Below, one piece after another: positions 1 through 9,114 of a stretch of DNA of 64,000 nucleotides. Position 1 is the stretch's first letter, and the number at the start of each line of letters is the position of its first letter. Made by a program: the position numbers and the translations under genes. Source of the stretch: Actinacidiphila oryziradicis (GTDB lineage Bacteria > Actinomycetota > Actinomycetes > Streptomycetales > Streptomycetaceae); the NCBI RefSeq assembly GCF_005047355.1, contig NZ_SUMC01000044.1, forward strand, positions 1-64,000. The letters run 5' to 3'. The notes below the pieces were generated by a model. The model was not told the origin of the DNA. It worked only from the letters and a program-made list of their open reading frames with translations, and searched no databases.

Positions 1-1
1 G

Positions 2-64
2 TACTTCGACCAGACCTACCAAGCCATCGCCGGCCTGGTCTCCGACCGCGCGGCCATGCGGTAA
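2..64 (+). CDS. C-terminal tail of an unidentified protein (partial)
   Basis: An open frame enters from the left edge and ends at TAA 62-64, giving a tail that closes in GLVSDRAAMR. It runs convergently into the truncated helicase on the other strand, whose frame ends at the next base. The helicase breaks off just inside this point, so this tail may belong to whatever sequence replaced the rest of the helicase gene. Too little is visible to name the family. Codon composition is normal for the window. Confidence 0.35.
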   Translation, partial: YFDQTYQAIAGLVSDRAAMR

Positions 65-1228
65 TCAACCACCAGCCAACCCGCCAGGCCAGCACAGCCC
101 GACCTCAATCGAGCACCACGTCGTAAGCGCGAATCCGACAGTGTTCTTGCGTTTGCCACCGATGCGGTCGGCGCGGTTCATCCCCTCGCGGACATAGTGG
201 GTGACGTCCTCGTAGAGGTCGTACTCGAGTGCCGTGAGTTCGTAGGGGACTGTCTCCGCAATGCGCTCGGGGAAGAGCTTCCTGCCCTCGAAGGTGAGCA
301 GGTCTTCCTTGATCATGCGCCGCATGATCCCGCTGACGTCGGCGCTCCTCTTCTGCCTGCCCTCGAACCGGTCACGGTCCAGCAGGGTGAGGAAGAGCTG
401 GAAGTCCTCCTCCTTTCCTGAGTGCGGGGTCGCTGTCATCAGGAGCAGGTGGCGAGTGATCTCGCCGAGCATCTCGCCAAGCTGGAACCGTTTCGTCTTC
501 TCCACCTTGCCACCGAAGTAGTGGCCACCCATGCGGTGCGCCTCGTCAACGACGATCAGGTCCCACTCCGTCTCCTGGAGCTGCGCCTTCAGGTGCTCGT
601 TACGAGAGAGCTGGTCCATGCGGGCGATCAGCAGCGGATAGGTCTCGAAGACGTTGAGATTGAACTGGGAGTCGATGAGCTGGTTCGTGAGCAGGTCGAA
701 GCGGAGGCCGAACTTGAAGAAGAGCTCGTCCTGCCACTGATCGACCAGGCCTCCCGGAGCCACGATGAGGCACCTCTTGACGTCATCGCGCAGCAGGAGC
801 TCTTTGACGTAGAGCCCAGCCATGATTGTCTTTCCTGCGCCCGGATCGTCGGCGAGCAGGAAGCGCAGCGGCGTACGGGGCATGAGCTCGCCGTACACGG
901 CGCGGATCTGATGCGGGAGCGGCTGAACGTCACTGGTCGCCACCGCGAGCATCGGGTCGAATAGACCGGCCAGTGAGATCCGCTGAGCCTCGGCGACCAG
1001 CTTGAAGTCACTTGCGTTCGCGTCGAAGGCGCGGCTGCCGCTGCGGGCAACGCTCAGCTTGTCCTCGTCCTTTCGGAAGACGACCCGCTGGTCAAGGCCG
1101 CCCGCGGCGGTCTTGTAGGTCAGCTCGAGTGCGTTCGCACCGTGCCACTGAGCGGCGATGACCGTGACGACCTCCGCCGGCATGAGTCCGTCGATCCGCA
1201 GACCCGGCTTGAGCTCCTCGAGCAGCAC
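65..1228 (-). pseudogene. DrmD-like SNF2 helicase, truncated at the C terminus
   Basis: The first 369 or so residues match the N-terminal half of a large SNF2 helicase of the DrmD type, the helicase of class 1 DISARM phage defence, and of related stand-alone helicases. Visible motifs are Walker A DDPGAGKT near residue 127, DEAH near 228 and TATPHSG near 265. The start is GTG 1228 with an AGGAGG ribosome site. Homology stops at KNTVGFALT; the last 18 residues before the stop are unrelated, and the whole second RecA lobe is missing (relatives are about 1000 residues). It is divergent from the next helicase with about 125 bases between them. The truncation is seen directly; the DISARM assignment is inference, because this family also occurs alone. 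Confidence 0.7.
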
Positions 1229-1353
1229 GTACAGAACCTCCTGGTTGGCAGCCTGCGAACGCTACTCGGACGTTCCGGCGGATTTGTGGTCCAGTCGACT
1301 TCGTCAACCGGGGTCGCTAATCTTCGCAGAGGTAATTCGAGTCGGCGGGGGCA

Positions 1354-3975
1354 ATGGAGCGAGAAGAACGTCAGCACCTTCGTGGTGTGGTGGAAGAAGT
1401 CAGCGGGTGGCGCAAGCTCGCGGCGAGGATCGTTGAGGAACGTGAACCCGTCGAGGCAGCGGCGGAAGACGCCGCCAGGCACCTCCTCGGCCGAGTGGCT
1501 TCCCTCGGGACTGGAGCCACCACCGCATGGCGCGTATTGCAGGTCTCGCCGTCCGATGTCGACCTGGTGGCCTCCCTGGCCCGCCGTCAGGCTCTTCCGG
1601 CGCTCACAGCTAATGCCCAGCAGGGCATCCACCAGTTGACCAACGACGTCGGCCAGGCGCTGACGGCCGTCCGGGCGCTGTTCGGCGCCCGCCGGATATT
1701 GTCGGGCAAGAGCCGCAAGGACGAAGCAGGGCAAGCTGCGGCATACCTGATATCCCTCCACGAGCGGGCTACGAGCACCCCACTCGTTACCGAGTTGGAA
1801 AGTCTGGCAGCCTGGGACAGGAAGGCCGTCCCCGCAATCGGGCTCTCGGCCATCCTCGATGACACGGTCGGCTTCGCCCACCTCCTCGGTGGCCGAGCCG
1901 AACTCGTCGGGCGGAATGAACTGGACGTCCCCAAGACCGCGATCAGCGCAATCGATCAGGCCCTGCAGCGCGAGTACGAGTTCAGAACGGCAGTCAATGC
2001 CGCCGGCAATGCAGTCCGACAGGACGAGGCTCGCAAGCTGGTCGCCGAAATGCCCGTCGAGCGGCTCAAGGACGCAACCAGCGGCCAACTACGCATCACG
2101 GCGCTGATCGATGCCGAGATCAGGAACGTGCAGCAGGTCCTCGACCAGAAATCACGGATTCGATCGCTCCCCGGAGTCGGTGAGACGACGGGCAACCGGA
2201 TGGTCGGCGCCGCACGGACCATCTGGCAGACCACGCTGGACGAGATGCCGGTCCGGATCGACATCAAGAACCGATCCCGCGCCACCACGAAGCTCCTCAC
2301 TACGATGCGCGCTTGGGACGCGGCACGCTCGATCCACAACGCGACAGCCGACCTCGCTGCCGCCGACGCGGTTCGGCCGCTCCTCCAAAGCCTTGATTCC
2401 AAGACCTCCCACGTGGTTCTCGTCCCCCAGGCTCGGACCGTCGCCGAGTTGCGTACCGCGCTGGCGGCCGTCGAGCGCCGCGGGGCGCTGCTCAACGGCG
2501 GGGACGACGCCGCAGGCGGTGATCCTTGGGAGGATTTCATCGCCCGCCCGGCCGACTACTACGCGATGCTCGCGGAGCTCGGATTCCTGGCCGACGACGC
2601 CGAGAAGAGCCACGGCGACCTACCGACCGAAATCGTCGAGGCGGTAAGGGAACTCAAGCTCGACACCAGCCATCTGAAGGCGTCCCTTCGTGGATACCAG
2701 TCATTCGGTGCCCGCTTCGCGATCGTGCAACGGAAGGTCATCATCGGCGACGAGATGGGTCTGGGAAAGACGGTCGAGTCACTCGCCGTACTCGCCCACT
2801 TGCGCGCCAAGGGCTCCTCCCACTTCTTGGTCGTGTGCCCAGCCGCTGTCGTGACCAACTGGGTGCGCGAAGTCCAGGCCAAGTCCGATCTGCGCGCGTA
2901 TCGCCTGCACGGGCCCGGTCGCGACGACGCGCTGAAGTCCTGGATCCGCAACGGTGGAGTCGCGGTCACCACCTACGACATCCTCGGTTGGCTGGAAGGC
3001 CGGATCCCCGAACGCGCCGAACTTGCGTGTCTGGTGTTCGACGAAGCGCACTACATCAAGAATCCGGAGGCCCAGCGAACCCGGCGCTCCACGGCCCTGA
3101 TCAAGAGCTCGGAGCGAGCGATCCTACTGACCGGCACCCCGCTGGAGAACCGGATCGAGGAATTCCGCAATCTCGTCGGCTACCTCCGGCCAGACCTGTC
3201 GATCAGTGCCTCGGAAATCGCTCCTCGCCAGTTCCGGAAGCAGGTGGCACCGGCATACCTGCGGCGCAATCAGGAAGACGTCCTCACCGAGCTCCCGGAG
3301 CGGTTCGAAGTCGACGAGTGGATGCCGATGTCCAGCGCCGACGAGCAGCACTACCGAGCAGCTGTCATCGAAGGCAACTTCATGGCCATGCGCCAGGCCG
3401 CGCTACGCGCCGGCGCCAAGTCCGAGAAGATGCAGCGCCTCATCGACATCGTCCAGGAGGCAGAGGACAACGAGCGCAAGGTGCTGGTCTTCTCGTACTT
3501 CCGTGACGTCCTCGATGAAGTGGCGTCCGTCCTTCCGGGGAAGGTGTTCGGGCCCCTTACCGGCTCCGTTCCCGCCGCGAAGCGACAGAGCATGGTTGAT
3601 GAGTTCTCCCAAGCCCGCCACGGGGCAGTCCTCGTCGCGCAGATCGTGGCAGGCGGCGTCGGCCTGAACATTCAGTCGGCATCGGTCGTCGTGATCTGCG
3701 AGCCCCAGCTTAAGCCGACGACCGAATGGCAAGCCATCGGTCGCTCCCACAGGATGGGGCAGCTGGAGTCGGTACAAGTACATCGCCTGCTCTCCGAAGA
3801 AGGCGTCGACCAGCGCATCATTGAGATCCTGGCGCGCAAGAACCAACTCTTCGCGGAGTTTGCCCGCGTCTCCGAAACCGCCGACAGCGCCCCGGAAGCG
3901 CTCGATATCACGGACGCTGAGCTGGCACGGGAGATCGTGGCGGCCGAGCGCGAGCGCCTACTCCTGGGCGGCTGA
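1354..3975 (+). CDS. SNF2-family DEAD/DEAH helicase with a long N-terminal domain
   Basis: An intact 873-residue protein. The C-terminal half is a complete SNF2 motor: motif I GDEMGLGKT near residue 466, DEAH near 563, motif III LTGTPLEN near 592 and motif VI GRSHRMGQ near 796. The first 440 residues are mostly helical and hold an LPGVGETTG stretch near 271 that resembles a helix-hairpin-helix DNA-binding turn; I do not recognise this domain. The start is ATG 1354 with a GGCGGGGG ribosome site. Such proteins translocate on double-stranded DNA and in accessory regions often belong to defence systems, but no nuclease or methylase partner lies next to it. It is divergent from a truncated DrmD-like helicase, so a shared origin in a defence locus is plausible. 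Confidence 0.85.
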   Translation: MEREERQHLRGVVEEVSGWRKLAARIVEEREPVEAAAEDAARHLLGRVASLGTGATTAWRVLQVSPSDVDLVASLARRQALPALTANAQQGIHQLTNDVGQALTAVRALFGARRILSGKSRKDEAGQAAAYLISLHERATSTPLVTELESLAAWDRKAVPAIGLSAILDDTVGFAHLLGGRAELVGRNELDVPKTAISAIDQALQREYEFRTAVNAAGNAVRQDEARKLVAEMPVERLKDATSGQLRITALIDAEIRNVQQVLDQKSRIRSLPGVGETTGNRMVGAARTIWQTTLDEMPVRIDIKNRSRATTKLLTTMRAWDAARSIHNATADLAAADAVRPLLQSLDSKTSHVVLVPQARTVAELRTALAAVERRGALLNGGDDAAGGDPWEDFIARPADYYAMLAELGFLADDAEKSHGDLPTEIVEAVRELKLDTSHLKASLRGYQSFGARFAIVQRKVIIGDEMGLGKTVESLAVLAHLRAKGSSHFLVVCPAAVVTNWVREVQAKSDLRAYRLHGPGRDDALKSWIRNGGVAVTTYDILGWLEGRIPERAELACLVFDEAHYIKNPEAQRTRRSTALIKSSERAILLTGTPLENRIEEFRNLVGYLRPDLSISASEIAPRQFRKQVAPAYLRRNQEDVLTELPERFEVDEWMPMSSADEQHYRAAVIEGNFMAMRQAALRAGAKSEKMQRLIDIVQEAEDNERKVLVFSYFRDVLDEVASVLPGKVFGPLTGSVPAAKRQSMVDEFSQARHGAVLVAQIVAGGVGLNIQSASVVVICEPQLKPTTEWQAIGRSHRMGQLESVQVHRLLSEEGVDQRIIEILARKNQLFAEFARVSETADSAPEALDITDAELAREIVAAERERLLLGG

Positions 3976-4079
3976 CGGACGCGAGACACGTAGCCGACCG
4001 CAGTCGGCCGATCCAGGCGCCCCCATCTCTCTGACCGCCGCCAGAGCCACACTCCTCAACTCCTACTCGGAAGGGCGCC

Positions 4080-4256
4080 ATGAGCTGGGACGTGCTCCTC
4101 TTCCGCCTGCCCGACGGCGTCGCCTCGGGGCACGAGATCCCCGCCGACCAAACCCCGGACCCGCTCGGCCGGCGACACGACATACTCGCGGCTGTCACCC
4201 AGGCCGTTCCCGAAGCTTCCGTAAGCGTCATGTCCGACAGGCGGATATCGGGGTAG
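4080..4256 (+). pseudogene. 5-prime fragment of a small Streptomyces gene fused to foreign sequence
   Basis: ATG 4080 follows GGAAGGG and opens a 58-codon frame beginning MSWDVLLFRLPDGV, the N terminus of a small uncharacterised protein that I recall as common in Streptomyces, usually near 150 residues. The resemblance ends about 45 residues in (LAAVTQAVPEA). The last codons are the antisense of the AAA-type fragment on the other strand, so this is a deletion junction near 4215 and the product is not functional in its original role. Confidence 0.5.
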
Positions 4257-4498
4257 TCGGCGGTCAGCAGGCTCACGAGCTCGCCGCGAGGCTGTACCAC
4301 CGGCGTGGGAGTCGGGCGACGGGTGATTTTCTGGGCACGGGAGGAGTCGATCAACTCCCGGAGCTCAGTCGCGAGCCGGGTGCGGCTCTGGCGTGCAGAC
4401 TTCGCTGCAAGCTGGAGGGCGATGCTGTAAAAGCGGTCGTTGTCACCCTCGGCATGGGCGCTGAGTAGAGCTATTAGATGGTCGGCGCTCGCCGTCAT
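4216..4498 (-). pseudogene. N-terminal fragment of an AAA-type ATPase
   Basis: From ATG 4498 the minus strand encodes about 94 residues (MTASADHLIALLSAHAEG through DIRLSDMTL) that resemble the N-terminal helical region of AAA-family ATPases found in actinobacterial accessory loci. The P-loop domain that should follow is absent. The frame runs on to 3908 only by reading the antisense of the neighbouring fragment and of the SNF2 gene end. The two fragments meet tail to tail, which indicates loss of both 3-prime ends in one rearrangement. The family assignment rests on recognition of the N-terminal region alone. Confidence 0.45.
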
Positions 4499-4675
4499 CG
4501 TCCACGCCTCCCTCAGCGACTCGTCCCGCCAACCTAGCAAGGGCCTAGGACAAGCACGCTCCCAGGACTTCCCCCGCTTCCCGGAGACGTGCATCATCGT
4601 AGTTCTTCCCCGTCGGCCGAGGTTCTCTCTTCGGTGCGAAGAGGTGACGGATTCCCCGCCGGATTGGCGAGGAGG

Positions 4676-6562
4676 TCAGAGAGCTACTCCGTCCCGCACA
4701 GCAGTGAGCGGAAGGTCTCGTCCGCTCCACTGTTTGAGGGCCTCGGCGAGCTGGGTGATCTCGTCGGTCCAGTCGGCGCAGGCTACGTACTCGGGGGCTG
4801 GGCCGTGCAGCAGGGAGTGGTAGCCGTCGAGGGTGTCGGTGCCGTCGTCGAGGTCGTCATAGGCGGCCCCGCGGACGACCTTGGCAGCCTGGTCGAGGAT
4901 CTCCTGGGTGGTGCGGTAACTGAGCGTCAGCTTCGAGGCGCGGCCGCGGATGTGGACGCCGACGGTGGAGAGGGTGACCTGCCGGTCGTAGATCCGCTGG
5001 TGGGTGTCGCTGGCGATGAACAGGTCGTCCGGGCCGGACGCGACCATGGCGCGCAGCATCTTCCAGTGGGCGGGGCTGAGGTCCTGGGCCTCGTCGACGA
5101 CGATGTGGCGGTAGCGATGACGCAGGTAGCGCACCGCGGAGCTGTTGTCGTCGAGGTGGGTCAGGTCGCCGCCGCCGATGTCCGCCTTGTGCTCGGCCCG
5201 GGTCTGGATCTTGCGAGCGCGTTCCATCTCGTAGCGGGCCGCGCGTTCGGCGGCCTGGGCCCAGGTCTCACGGCCCATGCCGTTGAGGCGCAGGGTGAAC
5301 TGGTCGAGCAGCTTCCAGATGGCGGCGCGTTCGGGCCGGTTGAGGGCGCGGCCCATGCCTGCGCGGCGGGCCTTGAAGTAGTCCTGGCGGGTGGCGAGGG
5401 ACTGGCCGAGGACGATCTGTTCCCATTCGTCGAAGAGGAACTCGGCGTCCCAGCGCTGCTCGTCGTGTTCGAAGAGGACTTCGCGCAGCACGTCCAGGGC
5501 CCGGTCGTCGTTGATCAGGCTGCGCTGTGCTCCGGGCGCGGTGTTCTCGTTGAGGACGCTCTGGGCGAGCTGGTCGATGTGCTTGATGTCGACACGGCCC
5601 AGCAGCGCCGGGTCCATGAGCGAGGTGAGCCGGGAGCGCAGGTCCGCGGTGAGGTTCTTGGTGTACGTGGTCAGCAGGATCGGCTTGCCGTGGCCGGGCG
5701 GCAGAGCCGCGGCGAGGCGTGCGACGCGGTGCAGGGCGACGATGGTCTTGCCGGTGCCGGGGCCGCCGCTGACCCGAGCGGGGCCGCTGTAGTTCCGTTC
5801 GACGATCTTGCGCTGGGTGGGGTGCAGGTAGACCTTCCAGGCACGGAAGTCGCCCTCGGCCAGGACATTGCGGATGTCGTCGTCGACCGTGGTGACCGCG
5901 GTACGGGTGAGGGCCGCCGCCATGTCGTTCTCGAAGCCCGGTTCGAGTTCGGTGGAGGCGGGCTCGGTGATCTCACGCTCGACCTCGTCCACGGACATGC
6001 CGGAGCCGAGTCCGGTGAGGACCTCGGCGGTCAGGCGCGGTGCACCGGCGATGAGCTGGTCGAGTTCCTCGTCGGTCGTGACGGTGAGGGCGACATCGAT
6101 GAGGGCGTCGGTGACACCGAGCCGACGCAGGTTCTCGGGAGTGCAGCCGGCCAGGAGCGGTTCGGCGGGGGCGGCCGGTCGCTCCGTCACGACGGGGGCG
6201 GGCGTGGGCTCGGCCGGTGCGTCGTGATCGTCCGGGGCCGGGGTGAGCTGGAGTCCCGCGCGCTGGAGGACACTCTGGCCGACGACGCCGAGATCGACGA
6301 ACTCGATCTCGCCGGTGACCCGGTTGATGGCGACGCTCAGTTGGTGGTAGACGTCCTTGCGGTGGCGGACCGCGACGATCAGCCACTGCTGCACGCCGTC
6401 GGCGCCGACACCGGCCCGGGCAAGGAGCGCCCGGTACGAACGGTCGATCTTGGCGCGGAAAACCCGGCCGTCACCCTTGAGGGGCTTGAGGTCGAGGCTC
6501 GGGTGGTCGGGGTCGAGACGGAACTGGTGGCGCAACCGGGCCACCGAACTCGGAATGGCCAT
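4676..6562 (-). CDS. UvrD/Rep-type helicase domain protein, probably C-terminally truncated
   Basis: A 628-residue protein from ATG 6562 (MAIPSSVARLRHQF); an upstream in-frame start at 6595 exists. Residues 1-100 look like a toxin-type or RelE-like fold followed by a linker. The superfamily 1 motor begins near 230, with Walker A GGPGTGKT near 266, DEAQD near 488 and motif III around SDTHQRIY. Full-length relatives go on to motifs IV to VI (a GTMHRFKGLE-type stretch and the final arginine motif). Here the frame ends soon after TTQEILDQ and WSGRDLPL, so those motifs are missing. It may bind ATP but should not work as a helicase. A very long open frame on the opposite strand is a GC-codon shadow. 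Confidence 0.7.
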   Translation of the reverse strand: MAIPSSVARLRHQFRLDPDHPSLDLKPLKGDGRVFRAKIDRSYRALLARAGVGADGVQQWLIVAVRHRKDVYHQLSVAINRVTGEIEFVDLGVVGQSVLQRAGLQLTPAPDDHDAPAEPTPAPVVTERPAAPAEPLLAGCTPENLRRLGVTDALIDVALTVTTDEELDQLIAGAPRLTAEVLTGLGSGMSVDEVEREITEPASTELEPGFENDMAAALTRTAVTTVDDDIRNVLAEGDFRAWKVYLHPTQRKIVERNYSGPARVSGGPGTGKTIVALHRVARLAAALPPGHGKPILLTTYTKNLTADLRSRLTSLMDPALLGRVDIKHIDQLAQSVLNENTAPGAQRSLINDDRALDVLREVLFEHDEQRWDAEFLFDEWEQIVLGQSLATRQDYFKARRAGMGRALNRPERAAIWKLLDQFTLRLNGMGRETWAQAAERAARYEMERARKIQTRAEHKADIGGGDLTHLDDNSSAVRYLRHRYRHIVVDEAQDLSPAHWKMLRAMVASGPDDLFIASDTHQRIYDRQVTLSTVGVHIRGRASKLTLSYRTTQEILDQAAKVVRGAAYDDLDDGTDTLDGYHSLLHGPAPEYVACADWTDEITQLAEALKQWSGRDLPLTAVRDGVAL

Positions 6563-6682
6563 GAACACGCAGCCGAGTCTTTGGGTTCCCGACATGGCCG
6601 GGTAACCCTCGCGTCATGTCCCCGCCAGGAGGCGACGACACGGTGCGGGTGCTATATCCCTCCTTGAAGGAGTCTGACGCAC

Positions 6683-7873
6683 ATGCGTAAACCCGTGATG
6701 CTGGCGGCAGCCGCTGCGATGCTCACGCTGGGCACCGTGTCCCCCGCGATGGCCGAACCCGGCAACGGCCACGTTTTCACGCTGGCCGTCTACGGAGATG
6801 CCCCGTATGGGACGTCACCCACCGACACCGCTGAGTTCCAGGCGACACCCGCCTTCATCGATTCGATCAACAATGACCCACAGGTCAGCCTCGTCGCCCA
6901 CGTCGGCGACATCCACTCGGGCAAGCAGTACTGCACGCAAGCCTATGACCAGTCGGTCTACAACCTCTGGACCAGATACCAGAAGCCTTTGGTCTACACC
7001 CCCGGCGACAACGAGTGGACGGACTGTCACAAGCCCGCTGAGGGCGGCGGCACTTACAGCCCATCGACGCAGCAGATCAACTTTTCCCTCGATCCGGTCA
7101 CGCATCAGCCGGTCGATTACGCCAGCGGTAATCCCACCGCCAACCTCGACCTGGTCCGCTCGACCTTCTTCTCCAAGCCCGGCAGCACGCTCGGCAACGG
7201 GAAGCAACACGTGCTCTCCCAGGCGCAGGTCTATGACCGGGCGCACCCCACCGATTCGAAGTACGTCGAGAACGTGATGTGGCAGCAAAAGGGCATCCAG
7301 TTCGTGACGCTCAACATTCCGGGCGGCTCGAACAACGACGCCGATGTCTGGTACGGCGCTCCCTCGCAGAGCGCCGCACAGGCGAAGGAGGTCGCCCAGC
7401 GCACGGCCGCCGATCTGCGCTGGCTCGACCGGGCGTTCGCCCAGGCTCAGGAAGACCACAACACCAAGGGTGTGGTGATCCTGACGCAGGCTGACATGTG
7501 GGACTTGGACTCGAATACTGCGGCGCACCTGACTGGGTACAACCCGTTCGTGGCGAGCATCGCGTCCCACACGACTCAGTTCGGGAAGCCGGTCTTGTTG
7601 TTCAACGGCGACTCGCACAAGTACAAGTCCGACAATCCGCTGTCTCCGTCGGCCCCGTGTGTTGGCGAGGTCGCCGGTGGTGGCGAAGGCGCGTGCGCCT
7701 CGGTCGCGTCCGCACATCCTGGATACGACGTGCCGAACTTCCACCGGGTGGTAGTGCACGGCAGCACCTTCCCGCTCGAGTGGCTGAAGCTGACCATCGA
7801 CACGAACGCGAATGCTCCGGCGAGTGCCAACGCATTCGGCCCGTTCAGCTGGCAGCGGATGACCCAGTCCTGA
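6683..7873 (+). CDS. Secreted metallophosphoesterase
   Basis: A 396-residue protein with a Sec signal peptide (basic start, Ala/Leu core, likely cleavage after AMA at residue 24). Calcineurin-like metal-binding motifs appear in order: GDAPYG near 37, GDIHSG near 75, GDNEW near 108 and GDSHKY near 309, matching GD, GDxxD and the late GH motif with small changes. It probably hydrolyses a phosphoester outside the cell; the substrate cannot be read from sequence. AAGGAG lies 9 bases before ATG 6683. It stands alone between a truncated helicase and a gene-poor spacer, and a strong hairpin lies 230 bases downstream. Confidence 0.82.
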   Translation: MRKPVMLAAAAAMLTLGTVSPAMAEPGNGHVFTLAVYGDAPYGTSPTDTAEFQATPAFIDSINNDPQVSLVAHVGDIHSGKQYCTQAYDQSVYNLWTRYQKPLVYTPGDNEWTDCHKPAEGGGTYSPSTQQINFSLDPVTHQPVDYASGNPTANLDLVRSTFFSKPGSTLGNGKQHVLSQAQVYDRAHPTDSKYVENVMWQQKGIQFVTLNIPGGSNNDADVWYGAPSQSAAQAKEVAQRTAADLRWLDRAFAQAQEDHNTKGVVILTQADMWDLDSNTAAHLTGYNPFVASIASHTTQFGKPVLLFNGDSHKYKSDNPLSPSAPCVGEVAGGGEGACASVASAHPGYDVPNFHRVVVHGSTFPLEWLKLTIDTNANAPASANAFGPFSWQRMTQS

Positions 7874-8178
7874 CTCCGCGTTGTGACGTACCCGGGGAGT
7901 CGCCTTCTGGCGATCCTGTCAGCGGCCCACGGCCGGTGGGATGTGCACTTCCTGCGCGCCGCAGACCGTCCGTTAGGACCGGCTAAGAAGTCAAGGAAAC
8001 GCACCTTTGAACCGCTGAACCGCCACTGTCGCTGACCTGGTCACAGACGCTCGCATCTGCAAGTCGCGCCCTGCCCCAAGACGATCACCACGAGACGCAA
8101 CCGTGCCCCTCGGCCGCTCCGGCCGAGGGGCACGACAAGCAGCCTCACGGTTACGCCCTCCAGGCGCATAACCTCAGG
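7874..8178. other. Gene-free spacer
   Basis: This 305-base stretch holds no supported gene. Its only clear structure is the GC-rich hairpin at 8102-8134. Short frames crossing it are antisense shadows of the phosphoesterase. Confidence 0.6.
8102..8134. terminator. Perfect 14-bp hairpin, likely bidirectional terminator
   Basis: The arms CGTGCCCCTCGGCC (8102-8115) and GGCCGAGGGGCACG (8121-8134) pair perfectly around a 5-base loop. The site lies between a rightward gene and leftward genes, where a shared terminator is expected. There is no T-run, which is usual for Streptomyces. Confidence 0.65.
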
Positions 8179-8370
8179 TCAACGCACCCGTCCCCGCGGT
8201 TTCAAGGGCACCGGCGGGAGTTCGGGGGCGGGCAGTCGGCCTCCGTCGTACCCCTTCACTTCACCGAAGCGGGACCCCTCCATCCAGTCCCTCCTGGCCT
8301 CTTCGATGTCCTGTTGGGAACGCCCGACAAAGTTCCACCACATCTCAAACAGTTTGAGCGTTTCCGCAGG
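8179..8370 (-). pseudogene. C-terminal remnant of a pirin-family protein
   Basis: Directly after the stop of the next gene, in the same frame, the minus strand encodes about 63 residues ending at TGA 8179. They include MWWNFVGRSQQDIEEARRDW and FGEVKGYDGGRLPAP, the conserved C-terminal tail of bacterial pirins (cupin-fold proteins of about 300 residues). Nothing of the metal-binding cupin domain remains. It marks a deletion boundary at about 8371. Confidence 0.7.
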
Positions 8371-9114
8371 TCAGACCCCTAAGTACCCCTTGGGGGTCAG
8401 CAAACGGTCAGCATCGGAATCGGATGGTCCCCTCGGAACCTTCGCGTCGCAGCACGCTTCTGCGCGTGCGGCACGGGTGGCGGTGGTGCGGCGGGATCCG
8501 GTGAGGCAGGCGCGGCCGGCGTCAGTGAGGGTGACGGGCTGTCCGGCGTACAGCGGATGGGACTCGTCGCGGGTGACCAGGGACCGTTCCGCCAGGCGCT
8601 GGTGGGCGGGCCAGGGCACCCGGGTGCCGGAGGTGGTCACGACCGAGACGCGGTGGGTGAGCAGGTTCTCGCGCAGCACGGCGCCCTGGGCGATGGCGAC
8701 CAAGGCCGCGAAGTCGGGGGCCGGCAGGTCCGGCGCCCGGGCCGGATCGCGCATCCGGACTGCTTCCTCCAGCGGTTCCAGGACCGCCAGGACCGCGCCC
8801 TCGCGTGCGTGGCGCTTGCCGGCGGCTTCCCGCAGCTGGTCGACGGTGCGGTCGATGCGGTCGAAGAGCGCGTCGTCGACCTCGTACTCGCCCGAGGAGA
8901 GCCGTTGAAGCAGAGTGCGGTAGAAGGTGACGGCGGTCTCCGCGTTGGCGAGCTTGCGGTGCGCATCGACGAGCCGGGCGGTCGGCTCGTCCAGGAGGTG
9001 CTGGTCCCGGTGTGGCCATAGGACATCGGTGCTGAGGCCGGTTGCTTCCTCGATGCGCAGATCGAGGGAGGTCAGGGTCTTGTTCACCGCGGTGGACGCG
9101 GCAGGTTGAGGCAT
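8371..9114 (-). CDS. Uncharacterised helical protein with a winged-helix-like C terminus
   Basis: A 247-residue soluble protein starting at ATG 9114, overlapping the stop of the upstream acetyltransferase by 31 bases. Residues 15-150 are strongly helical and probably coiled (EYEVDDALFDRIDRTVDQL). A stretch near 180-210 (HQRLAERSLVTRDES and PVTLTDAGRACL) resembles the wing and recognition pattern of PadR or MarR-like winged helices. I do not recognise a named family. The last 30 residues are low in conservation features and run into the pirin remnant, so the C terminus may not be original. Confidence 0.6.
   Translation of the reverse strand: MPQPAASTAVNKTLTSLDLRIEEATGLSTDVLWPHRDQHLLDEPTARLVDAHRKLANAETAVTFYRTLLQRLSSGEYEVDDALFDRIDRTVDQLREAAGKRHAREGAVLAVLEPLEEAVRMRDPARAPDLPAPDFAALVAIAQGAVLRENLLTHRVSVVTTSGTRVPWPAHQRLAERSLVTRDESHPLYAGQPVTLTDAGRACLTGSRRTTATRAARAEACCDAKVPRGPSDSDADRLLTPKGYLGV

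Noticed and set aside
4589-6667. 692-codon plus-strand frame opposite the UvrD-type gene
   Set aside because: The product is a Gly/Val/Asp-rich shadow without domains, while the minus strand has clear helicase motifs.
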